Positions 1-7,411 are shown, counted from the stretch's first letter. The stretch: DNA of 13,154 nucleotides from Actinomycetes bacterium (GCA_021841725.1 JAKCEC010000022.1:1-13154); one strand, 5' to 3'. The notes: a model not told the origin generated them from the sequence alone. Made by a program: numbers and translations.

Positions 1-1
1 C

Positions 2-448
2 GTGGCGCGCGCGCGGCCCGTCCTGGGCGCCCTGGGTTCGCGGATCACCCACGTCGGCGACCTCGGCGCGGGTCAGTGGGCCAAGGCCATCAATCAGGTC
101 ATCCTCGCGGGCACGTACCTCGGCGTCGCCGAGGGCGTCACCCTCGCCCTCGCGGCCGGGCTCGACGCGACCAAGGTCGTGTCCGCCCTCTCCGGGGGCG
201 CCGCGAGCTCCTGGGTCCTCACCCACCGCAGCGAGCGCATGATCGAGAACGACTACCCCCTCGGCTTTAAGCTCTCGCTGCACCGCAAGGACCTCGACAT
301 CGCCCTCGACCTGGCGCGCGCGACCGGCGCGCAGCTCCCGGTGGCCACGATGGCCGCCGGGTTCGAAGACGAACTGATCGCCCAGGGTCACGGCGACGAC
401 GACAATTCCGCGCTCGCGCGCAGCATCCGTCAGCGTTCGAACCTCTGA
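2..448 (+). CDS. NAD(P)-dependent beta-hydroxyacid dehydrogenase, C-terminal part (GarR/HIBADH family; 5' truncated)
   Basis: The frame is open to the left edge, so the visible 148 residues are only the end of a protein usually near 290-300 aa; the Rossmann NAD-binding half is missing. What is visible is the interdomain helix and the all-helical C-terminal domain. The catalytic-site motif GDLGAGQWAKAINQ contains the conserved Lys (visible residue 28), followed by the KxxNQ pattern also found in E. coli GarR. Further on, PLGFKLSLHRKDLDIALD and GAQLPV match the substrate-domain pattern of tartronate semialdehyde reductase (GarR/GlxR), and also 3-hydroxyisobutyrate dehydrogenases. The family reduces small 2-substituted 3-oxo acids, or oxidises the matching hydroxyacids, in the cytoplasm. 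The closest pattern I recognise is GarR, but the substrate cannot be fixed from this half. It ends in TGA, 8 bp from the end of the convergent dioxygenase gene. Confidence 0.88.
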   Translation: MARARPVLGALGSRITHVGDLGAGQWAKAINQVILAGTYLGVAEGVTLALAAGLDATKVVSALSGGAASSWVLTHRSERMIENDYPLGFKLSLHRKDLDIALDLARATGAQLPVATMAAGFEDELIAQGHGDDDNSALARSIRQRSNL

Positions 449-456
449 GGACGCCG

Positions 457-1227
457 CTAGACGGCGTAGGAGGTCATCGACAACGAGCCCATGGTGCACC
501 CGTCGGCGAAGGTCGTCACGTCGCCGGCCCCCACCGACGCCAGACCCGCGATATAGGCCAACGGCAAGAAGTGGTCGGGGGTGGGCGCAGCCAGTCGATA
601 GTCGTCGCTCCCGGTGAGTTGCGCCAACTGACTGGGGTCGCTCAACAGTTGCGCCCGGGTGTCGTCGTCGAAGCGTTGCGCCCAGTCAAATCCCTGGTCC
701 GGGCTACGCCATTCGATCGCTCGCAGGTTGTGCACCACGTTGCCGCTCCCGATGATCAGCACCCCCTCGTCCCGCAACGGGGCCAGGCGCGCGCCGAGGT
801 CCAGGTGGTACTCGATCGGTTTCGAGGCGTCGATCGCGAGTTGCACCACCGGGACGTCGGCGTCGGGGTACATGTGCGCGAGCACCGACCACGTCCCGTG
901 GTCAATCCCCCACGTCTCGTCGTCGAGACCGACCCACACCGGGTCCACGATGTCGCCCACGTGCTGGGCCAACTTCTCGTCACCGAGCACCGGGTAGTCG
1001 AAGTCGAACAACTCCTGGGGGAAACCGTAAAAGTCGTGGATCACGCGGGGGTGGGCCATTGAGGTCACCGCCGTCGCGTTGATGTACCAGTGCGCCGAGA
1101 TGGCGAGGATCGCGCGAGGGGTCTCAAAGGAGCGGGCGAACTCCGACCAGGCATTGGTGAAACGATTGGTCTCGAGGGTGTTCATCGGACTTCCGTGGCC
1201 GACGAACGCGGCGGGCATCGTGGACAT
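457..1227 (-). CDS. ygiD: Class III extradiol ring-cleavage dioxygenase, YgiD/4,5-DOPA dioxygenase type
   Basis: This is a full-length 256-aa protein of the LigB superfamily; E. coli YgiD has about the same size. Members cleave catechol-type rings (4,5-DOPA for YgiD) using one divalent metal in the cytoplasm. The conserved histidines are visible in order: H11 in VGHGSPMN, H46 in ISAHWY, H166 in GSGNVVHNL and H219 in TPDHFLPL. The family blocks HDFYGFP (64-70), WGIDHGTW (106-113), MYPDADVPVVQL and the C-terminal MGSLSM are all present. The chosen ATG has GGGAGG only 4 bases upstream (1232-1237). An internal ATG at codon 4 (1216-1218) would leave a 13-base gap, so the start is uncertain by 3 residues. 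A good sigma70-like promoter lies at 1261-1288. The gene diverges from a MarR regulator that may control it. The family is clear; the physiological substrate is not. Confidence 0.92.
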   Translation of the reverse strand: MSTMPAAFVGHGSPMNTLETNRFTNAWSEFARSFETPRAILAISAHWYINATAVTSMAHPRVIHDFYGFPQELFDFDYPVLGDEKLAQHVGDIVDPVWVGLDDETWGIDHGTWSVLAHMYPDADVPVVQLAIDASKPIEYHLDLGARLAPLRDEGVLIIGSGNVVHNLRAIEWRSPDQGFDWAQRFDDDTRAQLLSDPSQLAQLTGSDDYRLAAPTPDHFLPLAYIAGLASVGAGDVTTFADGCTMGSLSMTSYAV

Positions 1228-1231
1228 TAGG

Positions 1232-1237
1232 CCTCCC
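1232..1237 (-). promoter_or_regulatory. Ribosome binding site of the dioxygenase gene
   Basis: GGGAGG on the minus strand lies 4 bases before the ATG at 1227 and 13 bases before the alternative ATG at 1218. It is one of the few clear Shine-Dalgarno sites here. It shows that this gene, unlike its divergent neighbour, has an ordinary leader. The odd spacing leaves the exact start open. Confidence 0.6.
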
Positions 1238-1260
1238 GGGCACTAGTTGATACGTCTACG

Positions 1261-1288
1261 AGTATAGCATAATTAGATGAAACATCAA
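1261..1288 (-). promoter_or_regulatory. Sigma70-like promoter for the dioxygenase gene
   Basis: On the minus strand TTGATG (1283-1288) is followed after 16 bases by TATACT (1261-1266), a good match to -35/-10 consensus. The predicted start of transcription is near 1254, giving a leader of about 27 bases that contains the GGGAGG site. The promoter occupies the same AT-rich spacer as the marR promoter, so one regulator bound here could affect both genes. Confidence 0.6.
1265..1276 (+). promoter_or_regulatory. -10 element and leaderless start geometry of the MarR-family gene
   Basis: TAGCAT (1265-1270) is followed by exactly 6 bases and then the ATG at 1277, so transcription would begin at or next to the start codon. 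An overlapping alternative is TTGATA (1247-1252), 15 bases, CATAAT (1268-1273), which would start near 1280 and favour the downstream ATG at 1313. No Shine-Dalgarno sequence is seen for either ATG. Which element is used cannot be decided from sequence. Confidence 0.45.
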
Positions 1289-1786
1289 CCAGAAAACACT
1301 AGTCTGAACGCTATGGCGACTGCGAACTGGCTCACTCCGGAACAACTGCGGGCCTGGAAGGGCCTCTCGTTGATGCACCTACAACTCCAAGCGCGACTCA
1401 GCCGCGGACTGGCCCACCACGACCTTTCCTACCAGGATTACCTGGTCCTCGCCAGTCTCTCGGATCAACCGGGCGGGCGTCGCCGGGTGGTGGAGATGAG
1501 TGAGGAGCTCGGCTGGGAGAAGAGCCGTCTGTCGCACCACATCACGCGCATGTGTCGTCGCGGTCTCGTGCGCAAGGAACCCTGTCCCAGCGACCAACGC
1601 GGCACGTTCGTCGTCTTGAGCGCCGCGGGCCGCGAGGTGCTCGACCTCGCGGCGCCGGGTCACGTGAGCGACGTCCAGCGCTACTTCTTCGACCAGCTCT
1701 CGCGTGAGCAGGTGGCCGTCCTCTCGAGCATCGCCGACGGGGTCCTCGCGCGACTGACCACCGACGCCGCCTCACGCGAGGACTGA
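1277..1786 (+). CDS. MarR-family winged-helix transcriptional regulator
   Basis: A 169-aa protein of usual MarR length (140-170 aa); these act as DNA-binding dimers, often repressors released by phenolic or aromatic ligands or by oxidation. After an N-terminal dimerisation helix, the helix-turn-helix spans about residues 71-96 (VVEMSEELGWEKSRLSHHITRM), followed by the wing, where SDQRGTFVVLSAAGREVL (105-122) carries the family DxRG signature. Two cysteines, C93 at the end of the recognition helix and C103 at the wing, could be redox-reactive; this is speculation. The ATG at 1277 is chosen because TAGCAT lies 6 bases upstream; the ATG at 1313 (157 aa) is also possible. The gene diverges from the YgiD-type dioxygenase across 49 bp, so local control of that enzyme is the simplest role. 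The ligand is unknown. Confidence 0.88.
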   Translation: MKHQPENTSLNAMATANWLTPEQLRAWKGLSLMHLQLQARLSRGLAHHDLSYQDYLVLASLSDQPGGRRRVVEMSEELGWEKSRLSHHITRMCRRGLVRKEPCPSDQRGTFVVLSAAGREVLDLAAPGHVSDVQRYFFDQLSREQVAVLSSIADGVLARLTTDAASRED

Positions 1787-1810
1787 TCACGGCACGAGGG
1801 GGTTCGCGGG

Positions 1811-1848
1811 CGCCCCGGGGCGGGCCCCGGGCGATTTAGGGCCCCGGG
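1811..1848. repeat. Cluster of GC palindromes between the marR and DUF2142 genes (possible terminator)
   Basis: In the 74-bp gap, GCCCCGGGGC (1812-1821) is a palindrome, and GGGCCCCGGG occurs at 1822-1831 and again as a direct repeat at 1839-1848. They can fold into alternative strong hairpins. There is no T tract, only ATTTA between the two copies. A terminator for the MarR gene is plausible, as actinobacterial terminators often lack a U run, but the last copy also touches the -10 region of the next gene. Confidence 0.4.
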
Positions 1849-1860
1849 TAGTCTGAATTG
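1849..1860 (+). promoter_or_regulatory. -10 element and leaderless start of the DUF2142 gene
   Basis: TAGTCT (1849-1854) is followed by 6 bases and the ATG at 1861. No Shine-Dalgarno sequence is present. The spacing puts the transcription start at the ATG, which is the reason for choosing it over the adjacent TTG at 1858. No convincing -35 box is visible because the upstream stretch is the GC palindrome cluster. Confidence 0.45.
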
Positions 1861-3432
1861 ATGAACTGGCGTGAGAAGACAGTAACGCCGTCGCGCCTCC
1901 TCAGTTCGCCGCGCAACGTCTTGATCATCGTCCTGGTGCTCACCTTCGCGTCCCTGGCGAGCTGGTCCTTCGCCAGTCCCCTGGTGGCGGCGCCCGACGA
2001 ACAGGCCCACCTGTTACGCGCCTACGCCCTCGATCACGGACAGCTGGGCTCGGCCACGACGCCGCCGAGCAAGGTCCTCGAGAACGTCGTCGTGCCGACG
2101 TCGCTCTACTACTCCGCGATCTACCCCATTTGCTGGCAGATGAAGGATCAGGTCCCCGCCACCTGTTCTCAACCCTGGCCCACCAGTTCCCAGCCCGCCA
2201 CCATCGCTATCTACGTCGATCACTACCCCCCCCTCTATTACCTCCTGGTCGGCACGGCCACCTACGTGTCGCACCAGCGGTTGGGCATCTACTTGATGCG
2301 CCTGCTCAGTTCGCTGATGAACGCGGTGATGCTGGCGCTGGCCGCGTACGCCATCGCGCGCTGGTCGCGACGACCGTCTCTCTTCGTCGGTCTCTACGTC
2401 GCCCTCTCGCCCGAGGCGTATTTCCTGGCGTCGGCGGTCAACCCCAGCGGGTTCGAGATCGCGACCTCGATCTGCCTGTGGACCCTGGTGGCCATCTTCG
2501 CCCTGGAACGCCGCGACGACCCACCCCACGGCCTCGTCGTGCTGCTCGGGGTCGTCGCCACCATTGACGTGCTCATCCGCGGTCTCACCCCGCTGTGGGT
2601 GGCCCTGGCCGGCCTGACCCTCATCGCGCTGGCGGGGCCGCGGGTCCTCTTCGAGCAGTTCCGTCGTCGACGCGACCTCCAGGTCGCCGCCGGCAGCGTC
2701 GTGGGGGCCGCCCTCGTGGCCGCCCTCTGGATCTTCACCCAGGGCACCCTCAACATCCTCCCGGTCGGCGCGGCCGTCGCCAAGAAGGATTCGACCTGGA
2801 CCGTGGTGCGCATCGTCGCGAGCTACATCCAGGGGTGGTTACGAGAGATGGTCGGCATCCTCGGATGGCTCGACACCGAATTACCCGGCGTGGTCTACCG
2901 CTCCTGGTACACCATCGTCATCGGCGCCCTGGTGATCGCGCTCCTTCGCGGATCGTGGCGCGAGCGCGGCGTCGTCGTCGCGTTGAGTGCCCTGACCGTC
3001 CTCATCCCGTTGACCCTGGTGACACGCCAGGCGAAAATCCTCGGCGTCGTGTGGCAGGGTCGCGACACGATGCCCCTGGCCGCGGGGGCGCTCATCTTGG
3101 CCGTCGCCGTCGCGGGCGCGCCCGCGCGTCAGCGGGCCCGGCGAGCGCGTGAGCGCGTGAGCGCGCGCACCCGCCAGCTCCTGCGTCAATACACCCTGGT
3201 GGGCGTGATCGGCGTCGTGGGCCTGGCCAACATCTTCAGCTTCTACACCAACCTGCGTCGATACGCCGTGGGCCGCTACGGTCCCAAACTCTTCTTCTTG
3301 CACCACTCGGGCTGGTCGCCCCCCACCGGCCAACTCGCCACCCTCGTGTTCTTCACCGTGATCACCAGCGCGCTCGCCGGCGTCTTGATGCGTTGGGTCT
3401 GGGCGCCACCGGGGCCGCGCGAGTGGTCGTGA
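1861..3432 (+). CDS. DUF2142-family polytopic membrane protein (GT-C-like, probable cell-envelope glycan function)
   Basis: A 523-aa integral membrane protein with roughly 11-12 hydrophobic helices, from about residues 19-38 at the N-terminus to a last one near 495-512, and basic loops such as RARRARERVSARTR. The first extracytoplasmic loop has the DUF2142 signature APDEQAHLLRAYAL (44-57), followed by a loop with DHYPPLYYLL around residues 118-128. Acidic residues just after the first helix are typical of GT-C-fold lipid-linked sugar transferases, and DUF2142 proteins commonly sit in O-antigen or capsule loci. No member activity is assigned here. The start is ATG 1861 rather than TTG 1858, because a TAGTCT box lies 6 bases upstream. 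The two-domain GT2 gene follows 102 bp downstream in the same direction, so a shared role in surface polysaccharide synthesis is likely. Confidence 0.82.
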   Translation: MNWREKTVTPSRLLSSPRNVLIIVLVLTFASLASWSFASPLVAAPDEQAHLLRAYALDHGQLGSATTPPSKVLENVVVPTSLYYSAIYPICWQMKDQVPATCSQPWPTSSQPATIAIYVDHYPPLYYLLVGTATYVSHQRLGIYLMRLLSSLMNAVMLALAAYAIARWSRRPSLFVGLYVALSPEAYFLASAVNPSGFEIATSICLWTLVAIFALERRDDPPHGLVVLLGVVATIDVLIRGLTPLWVALAGLTLIALAGPRVLFEQFRRRRDLQVAAGSVVGAALVAALWIFTQGTLNILPVGAAVAKKDSTWTVVRIVASYIQGWLREMVGILGWLDTELPGVVYRSWYTIVIGALVIALLRGSWRERGVVVALSALTVLIPLTLVTRQAKILGVVWQGRDTMPLAAGALILAVAVAGAPARQRARRARERVSARTRQLLRQYTLVGVIGVVGLANIFSFYTNLRRYAVGRYGPKLFFLHHSGWSPPTGQLATLVFFTVITSALAGVLMRWVWAPPGPREWS

Positions 3433-3469
3433 GCCCCGTGCGCGGAGATTCGCCTCGAACGGGGTTCGG

Positions 3470-3526
3470 TAAGATGCACCAGGTACTTTTCGCCCACGAG
3501 GGCGTCACCGCAGAAGGAATGAGAGG
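3470..3526 (+). promoter_or_regulatory. Possible -10 box and ribosome binding site for the GT2 gene
   Basis: TAAGAT (3470-3475) in the 102-bp gap resembles a -10 box, with only weak -35 candidates upstream. It would give a leader of about 50 bases. GAGAGG (3521-3526) lies 8 bases before the ATG at 3535 and is a good Shine-Dalgarno site that supports this start. The gene may therefore have its own promoter, or be read through from the DUF2142 gene. Confidence 0.4.
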
Positions 3527-3534
3527 CGATCCCG

Positions 3535-5775
3535 ATGTCTGATGCTTATTCGTCGGAACCCGTCTCGACCACGCACCAGGCCCATACTCTGCGCAGCAAT
3601 GAAGTCACGGTGCTGCGAGAAATCGTCAAGATCTACGAACTCGAAGCGTCCAACAACGAGATCGTCGCCGCCCAGTTCCGTCAGATCACCGACTCGCGCC
3701 TCTACCCCCTCGCCGTGTTGACCCTGAAGGTGGCCAACGTCATCGAGCGCTGGGTTCGTCGCGTCCTGCACCGCGCGCCGATGACGTCACAATTCGCGGG
3801 GCCGCCCCCGGCGCCGGCCCCCGAGGCCGCGCCCGCGCCCCCCGTCGACCCCCGGCTCCTCCTGGTCGGTCTCGAGGACGAGCCCGAAGAGGAGCTGCGT
3901 CCGGTGATCGGCTCCGAGGAGATCGAGGTCATCCCCGACAAGCCCCAGAACCCCCGGGTCATCAAGTTCAAACGGGGGCTGTTCATCTTGAAGCACGCCC
4001 TCAAGGTGGCGGTGGTCGGCAACGGCAAGGGTCGCACCAGCCCGCGCCTCGAGGCCAATCCGTACTTCGCCTGGACGTTGGCCTACCGTCTCGAGAACGA
4101 GCACGTCCGCAACCATCTGAAGCGACGCATCGCGCTCATCAACCCCCAGCCCCTCATGAGCATCGTCATGGCGTCGTACAACCCCGACCACGGCTTCTTC
4201 CGCGAGGCCATCGAATCGGTGCTGGACCAGTACTACGAAAACTTCGAGTTGCTCATCGCCGACGACTGCTCCCCCGACGCCGCGGTGCGCGACATCGTCG
4301 AGGAATACGCCGCCCGCGACCCGCGCGTGCGCCTGGTGCGTCGCGAGAGCAACGGCGGGATTTCCGCCGCCACCAACGCGGCGATCGCGGTCGCCCGGGG
4401 CGAATGGCTGGTCTTCATGGACCACGACGACACCCTGGTGCCCCACGCCCTGCTCCACGTCGTACTCGCCGCGCAAGAACACCCTCAGGCCACGCTGATC
4501 TACTCCGACGAGGACAAGATCAACGAGGCCAACGAACCCTTCACGCCCTACTTCAAGAGCGACTTCGACCCCCTCCTCCTGCTCGGGCAGAACTACATCA
4601 GTCACCTGAGCAGCATCCGACGCGACGTCGTGAACGAGCTGGGCGGGTTGCGCAGCGAGTTCGACGGTTCCCAGGACTGGGACCTGGTGTTGCGCGTCAC
4701 CGAGAGCGTGAGTCGTAACACGATTATTCACATCCCTCACGTCCTCTACCACTGGCGGAGCCACGCGGGTTCGACGTCGCTGGCCACCGAGGCGAAGCCC
4801 TGGGCGGTCGACGCCGGTCGCCGCGCGGTCACCGACGCCCTGGCGCGCCGCGGCGTGCGCGCCGAGGTCAAGCGGGTTCCCGGATCGGGTTTCAACCGCG
4901 TCGTCTACGCGCTCCCCGAGAATCCGCCGCGGGTGTCCGTGCTCATCCCGACGCGCGACGGCAAGTACCTGGGCGACTGCCTCCAGTCCCTGCTCGACAA
5001 GACCACCTACCCGAATTTCGAGGTGGTCGTCATCGACAACGGCTCGGTGAAGCCGTTCACGCAGGCGATGTTCCACGTGCTCAGCGACAAGATCACGGTC
5101 GTGCGCGACGACAGCCCGTTCAACTATTCGGCCCTGCACAATCGCGCCGTCCCCTCCTGCGACGGGGAGATCCTCCTGCTGCTCAACGACGACACCGAGA
5201 TCATCGACGGGGAGTGGATGACCCACATGGTCGCCCAGCTGCTCCAGCCCGGCGTCGGCGCCGTGGGGGCGAAATTGCTCTACCCCGACGGCCGGATCCA
5301 GCACGCGGGCGTCCTGCTCGGACCCCAGGGCCTCGCCTCGCACGTGGGCCAATTCCGCCCCGCCGCCGACATGGGGTACTTCGGACGCACCGCCCTGGCC
5401 TCGGAATATCAGGCCGTCACCGCCGCGTGCCTCGCCGTGTACCGCCACATCTGGGAGAACGTCGGGGGACTCGACGAGAACCTCAAGGTCGCCTTCAACG
5501 ACATCGACTTCTGCCTGCGCGTGCAGGCGGCGGGCTACAAGGTCACCTACACCCCGCTGGCCCAGTTACTGCACTACGAATCGGTGTCGCGCGGGTCGGA
5601 CCAGCACGGCGAGAAGTACGTCCGCTTCATCAACGAGGTGCTCACGGTACGCGACCGCTGGGGCCTGGAGATCGCGCGCGACCCCTACTACAACCCCAAC
5701 CTGTCGCTCAACCACGGACTGTTCCAACTGGCGTACCCGCCGCGGACCTCACCCTGGTACACCGGCATCGAATGA
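3535..5775 (+). CDS. Two-domain family 2 glycosyltransferase (GT2-GT2), probable surface polysaccharide synthesis
   Basis: A 746-aa protein with two GT-A domains that add sugars from nucleotide sugars to a growing glycan on the cytoplasmic side. The first spans about 206-430: SIVMASYN (209-216), ADD at 242-244, the DxD-like FMDHDDT (294-300) and QDWD (380-383). The second spans about 464-690: VSVLIPTRDG (467-476), IDNGS (500-504), LLNDDTEI (549-556) and NDIDFCLR (655-662). This pair resembles rhamnan/O-antigen rhamnosyltransferases; the sugar and linkage are unknown. About 200 residues precede the first domain: a predicted helical stretch, a Pro/Ala-rich linker (89-106), an acidic segment and a basic one. 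No signal peptide or clear transmembrane helix is seen. GAGAGG 8 bases upstream supports the start. It is likely to work with the preceding DUF2142 membrane protein. A 24-bp palindrome follows the stop. Confidence 0.92.
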   Translation: MSDAYSSEPVSTTHQAHTLRSNEVTVLREIVKIYELEASNNEIVAAQFRQITDSRLYPLAVLTLKVANVIERWVRRVLHRAPMTSQFAGPPPAPAPEAAPAPPVDPRLLLVGLEDEPEEELRPVIGSEEIEVIPDKPQNPRVIKFKRGLFILKHALKVAVVGNGKGRTSPRLEANPYFAWTLAYRLENEHVRNHLKRRIALINPQPLMSIVMASYNPDHGFFREAIESVLDQYYENFELLIADDCSPDAAVRDIVEEYAARDPRVRLVRRESNGGISAATNAAIAVARGEWLVFMDHDDTLVPHALLHVVLAAQEHPQATLIYSDEDKINEANEPFTPYFKSDFDPLLLLGQNYISHLSSIRRDVVNELGGLRSEFDGSQDWDLVLRVTESVSRNTIIHIPHVLYHWRSHAGSTSLATEAKPWAVDAGRRAVTDALARRGVRAEVKRVPGSGFNRVVYALPENPPRVSVLIPTRDGKYLGDCLQSLLDKTTYPNFEVVVIDNGSVKPFTQAMFHVLSDKITVVRDDSPFNYSALHNRAVPSCDGEILLLLNDDTEIIDGEWMTHMVAQLLQPGVGAVGAKLLYPDGRIQHAGVLLGPQGLASHVGQFRPAADMGYFGRTALASEYQAVTAACLAVYRHIWENVGGLDENLKVAFNDIDFCLRVQAAGYKVTYTPLAQLLHYESVSRGSDQHGEKYVRFINEVLTVRDRWGLEIARDPYYNPNLSLNHGLFQLAYPPRTSPWYTGIE

Positions 5776-5782
5776 CCGGGGT

Positions 5783-5806
5783 CGCCGCGGGGTCGACCCC
5801 GCGGCG
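5783..5806. terminator. Perfect 24-bp palindrome between convergent genes, likely bidirectional terminator
   Basis: The stretch is a perfect inverted repeat centred on GTCGAC, with arms CGCCGCGGGGTC and GACCCCGCGGCG, in the 37-bp gap between the GT2 stop and the ABC-F stop. Being symmetric, the RNA hairpin forms on either strand. There is no T tract, so this is a U-less hairpin; termination in both directions is inferred from position. Confidence 0.6.
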
Positions 5807-5812
5807 GACGCG

Positions 5813-7411
5813 TCAGCGCCGCTCGATGAGATCCATGTAGTCGTCACGCCACAGGTCGAAGTACTCCTCGGGCAACAAGACGGCGTGGGTGGGCTTCATC
5901 GCTTCGACGAATTCGCGTTCGTGACTGACGGCCACGATGGTGCCGGTCCACTGCCCCATCATCTCACCCAGGGCCAGGACGCTCGCCGGGTCGAGATTGT
6001 TGGTCGGCTCGTCCAAGAGGAGGAGATTAGCGTCCGACGCCGCCAAGATGGCGAGGGCCAACTTGGCCCGTTCACCGCCCGAGAGGGTGCCCGGCATTTG
6101 GTGGGCCGCCGATCCCTTGAGACCGAAGGCCCCGAGGAGGGCCCGGCGCTGCACTTCGGTGACCACCGTCGCGTTGTCGAGGTGCGCCAGCACGCTCTTG
6201 GAGAAGTCGAGTTGCTCGTGCTCCTGGGCGAAGTAGCCGACCGTCACGTTGGCCCCGAACTTGACGGTGCCGCTCTGGGCCGCCTGGGTGCCCGCGAGAC
6301 AGCGCAGCAGCGAGGATTTGCCCGCGCCGTTCTTGCCCACGATCACGATGCGGTCGCCGCGGCGCGTGATGAAGTTCACGTCGTTGAGCACCGACAGCGA
6401 GCCGTAGCGCACCCCGACGCGCTCGACGGTCATGGGGACGTCACCGCTGCGCGGGGGCGCCGGCAGTCGGAAGGTGACCTTCTTCTCCTTCTTGGTCACC
6501 TCGACGCGGTTGTCCTCGAGCTTCTCGACCTTGCGGTCCAGGACTTTGGCCAGGCGCGCTCGCGCGGCCGTCTGGCCGCGCATCGAGTCCGCGAGCGACT
6601 TCATCCGATCGATCTGCTCCCCCTGGTGCATCGCCATCTTCTCTTCGCTCAGGCGGCGCGTCTCCTCCTGTTCGAGGAACTTGGAGTAATTACCCTTGTA
6701 TTCGCGCAGTTGCCCGTCGCGCAGCGCCAACACGCGATCGATGGACTTGTCCAGGAGGGGCAGGTCGTGGCTGATCACCAGCACCGTGCCGCGAAAGCGG
6801 TCGAGTTCGTCGAAGAGCCACCGCTTCGCCGCCTTGTCGAGGTGATTCGTCGGTTCGTCCAACACCATGGTCTCGGGCTGCTCGTAGAGCACGCGCATCA
6901 GATCCACGCGGCGGCGCTGACCACCCGAGAGCGAGTTCAGGTCCTCGAGGAGGAGGTCCTCGGCGAGACCCAGGCCGGCCGCGAGTCGCGCGACCTCGGA
7001 TTCGGCTTCGTAGCCCCCCCGCTCACGGAACGCCTCCTCGAGCGCCGTGAAGCGCTCGATGGTCTCCTCGGTGGGGTCCGCGGCGAGTTCGTGACGGGCG
7101 TGCTGCATGTCCGCGTCGAGTTGATCGATGCCGCGCGCCGAGAGGACGTGGGAGAGACCGATGGGCTCCACCCCGAGGCCCCCGGGCACGGGTTCTTGGG
7201 GCAGGTGGCTCACGCGACCCTGGTGCTGCACGTTGCCGGTGATCCGCAGGTGCTCGGGGGTGTGACCGAGCAACACCGAGAGCAGCGTCGACTTACCCGC
7301 CCCGTTTCGTCCCACCAAGCCGACCTTCTCGCCGTTGCCGACCGTGAAGGACACCGGCTCGAGGATACGGCGCGCGCCGATCTCAATACCCAAATCTCGG
7401 ACTATGAGCAT
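5813..7411 (-). CDS. ABC-F family ATPase (ribosome-associated, two ATP-binding cassettes)
   Basis: A 532-aa protein with two nucleotide-binding domains and no membrane segment, as in ABC-F proteins, which bind the ribosomal E site and act in translation or antibiotic protection. Cassette 1: Walker A GRNGAGKST (34-42), signature LSGGQ (161-165), Walker B LDEPTNHLD (184-192), then ISHD. Cassette 2: Walker A GKNGAGKSS (359-367), LSGGE (443-447), LDEPTNNLD (466-474), then VSHE. The charged linker between them (about 240-320, rich in Glu, Lys and Arg) is the P-site tRNA interaction motif. Both Walker B Glu residues are intact, so it should be an active ATPase. The subfamily (EttA, Uup or a resistance type) is not resolved. 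The ATG fits the family N-terminus but has no Shine-Dalgarno; an in-frame small ORF ends with TAG immediately before it, suggesting coupled translation. Confidence 0.93.
   Translation of the reverse strand: MLIVRDLGIEIGARRILEPVSFTVGNGEKVGLVGRNGAGKSTLLSVLLGHTPEHLRITGNVQHQGRVSHLPQEPVPGGLGVEPIGLSHVLSARGIDQLDADMQHARHELAADPTEETIERFTALEEAFRERGGYEAESEVARLAAGLGLAEDLLLEDLNSLSGGQRRRVDLMRVLYEQPETMVLDEPTNHLDKAAKRWLFDELDRFRGTVLVISHDLPLLDKSIDRVLALRDGQLREYKGNYSKFLEQEETRRLSEEKMAMHQGEQIDRMKSLADSMRGQTAARARLAKVLDRKVEKLEDNRVEVTKKEKKVTFRLPAPPRSGDVPMTVERVGVRYGSLSVLNDVNFITRRGDRIVIVGKNGAGKSSLLRCLAGTQAAQSGTVKFGANVTVGYFAQEHEQLDFSKSVLAHLDNATVVTEVQRRALLGAFGLKGSAAHQMPGTLSGGERAKLALAILAASDANLLLLDEPTNNLDPASVLALGEMMGQWTGTIVAVSHEREFVEAMKPTHAVLLPEEYFDLWRDDYMDLIERR

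Larger units (their letters stand above)
1242..1303. repeat. Inverted repeats in the divergent promoter spacer (candidate MarR operator)
   Basis: GTTGAT at 1246-1251 is repeated in inverted form as ATCAAC at 1284-1289, and the two arms coincide with the TTGATR -35-like boxes of the two divergent promoters. CACTAGT occurs at 1241-1247 and again at 1297-1303, and ACTAGT is itself palindromic. GATGAAACATC (1276-1286) is a short 4-bp-stem hairpin. MarR-type repressors bind near-palindromic AT-rich sites overlapping their own and a divergent promoter, which fits; operator function is inferred. Confidence 0.4.

Noticed and set aside
3143..3166. Three tandem copies of an 8-bp unit (GAGCGCGY)
   Set aside because: It lies inside the DUF2142 coding frame and encodes an ordinary Arg-rich cytoplasmic loop; 8 bp is not a multiple of three, and only three copies are present.
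3433..3465. CCCCGT/ACGGGG inverted repeat after the DUF2142 gene, considered as a terminator
   Set aside because: Only a 6-bp stem around a long loop and no T tract; the downstream GT2 gene is in the same direction and may be co-transcribed.
3787..5448. A 553-codon open frame on the minus strand, antisense to the GT2 gene
   Set aside because: Shadow of the GT2-GT2 reading frame caused by GC bias; Val/Gly/Glu/His-rich with no domain.
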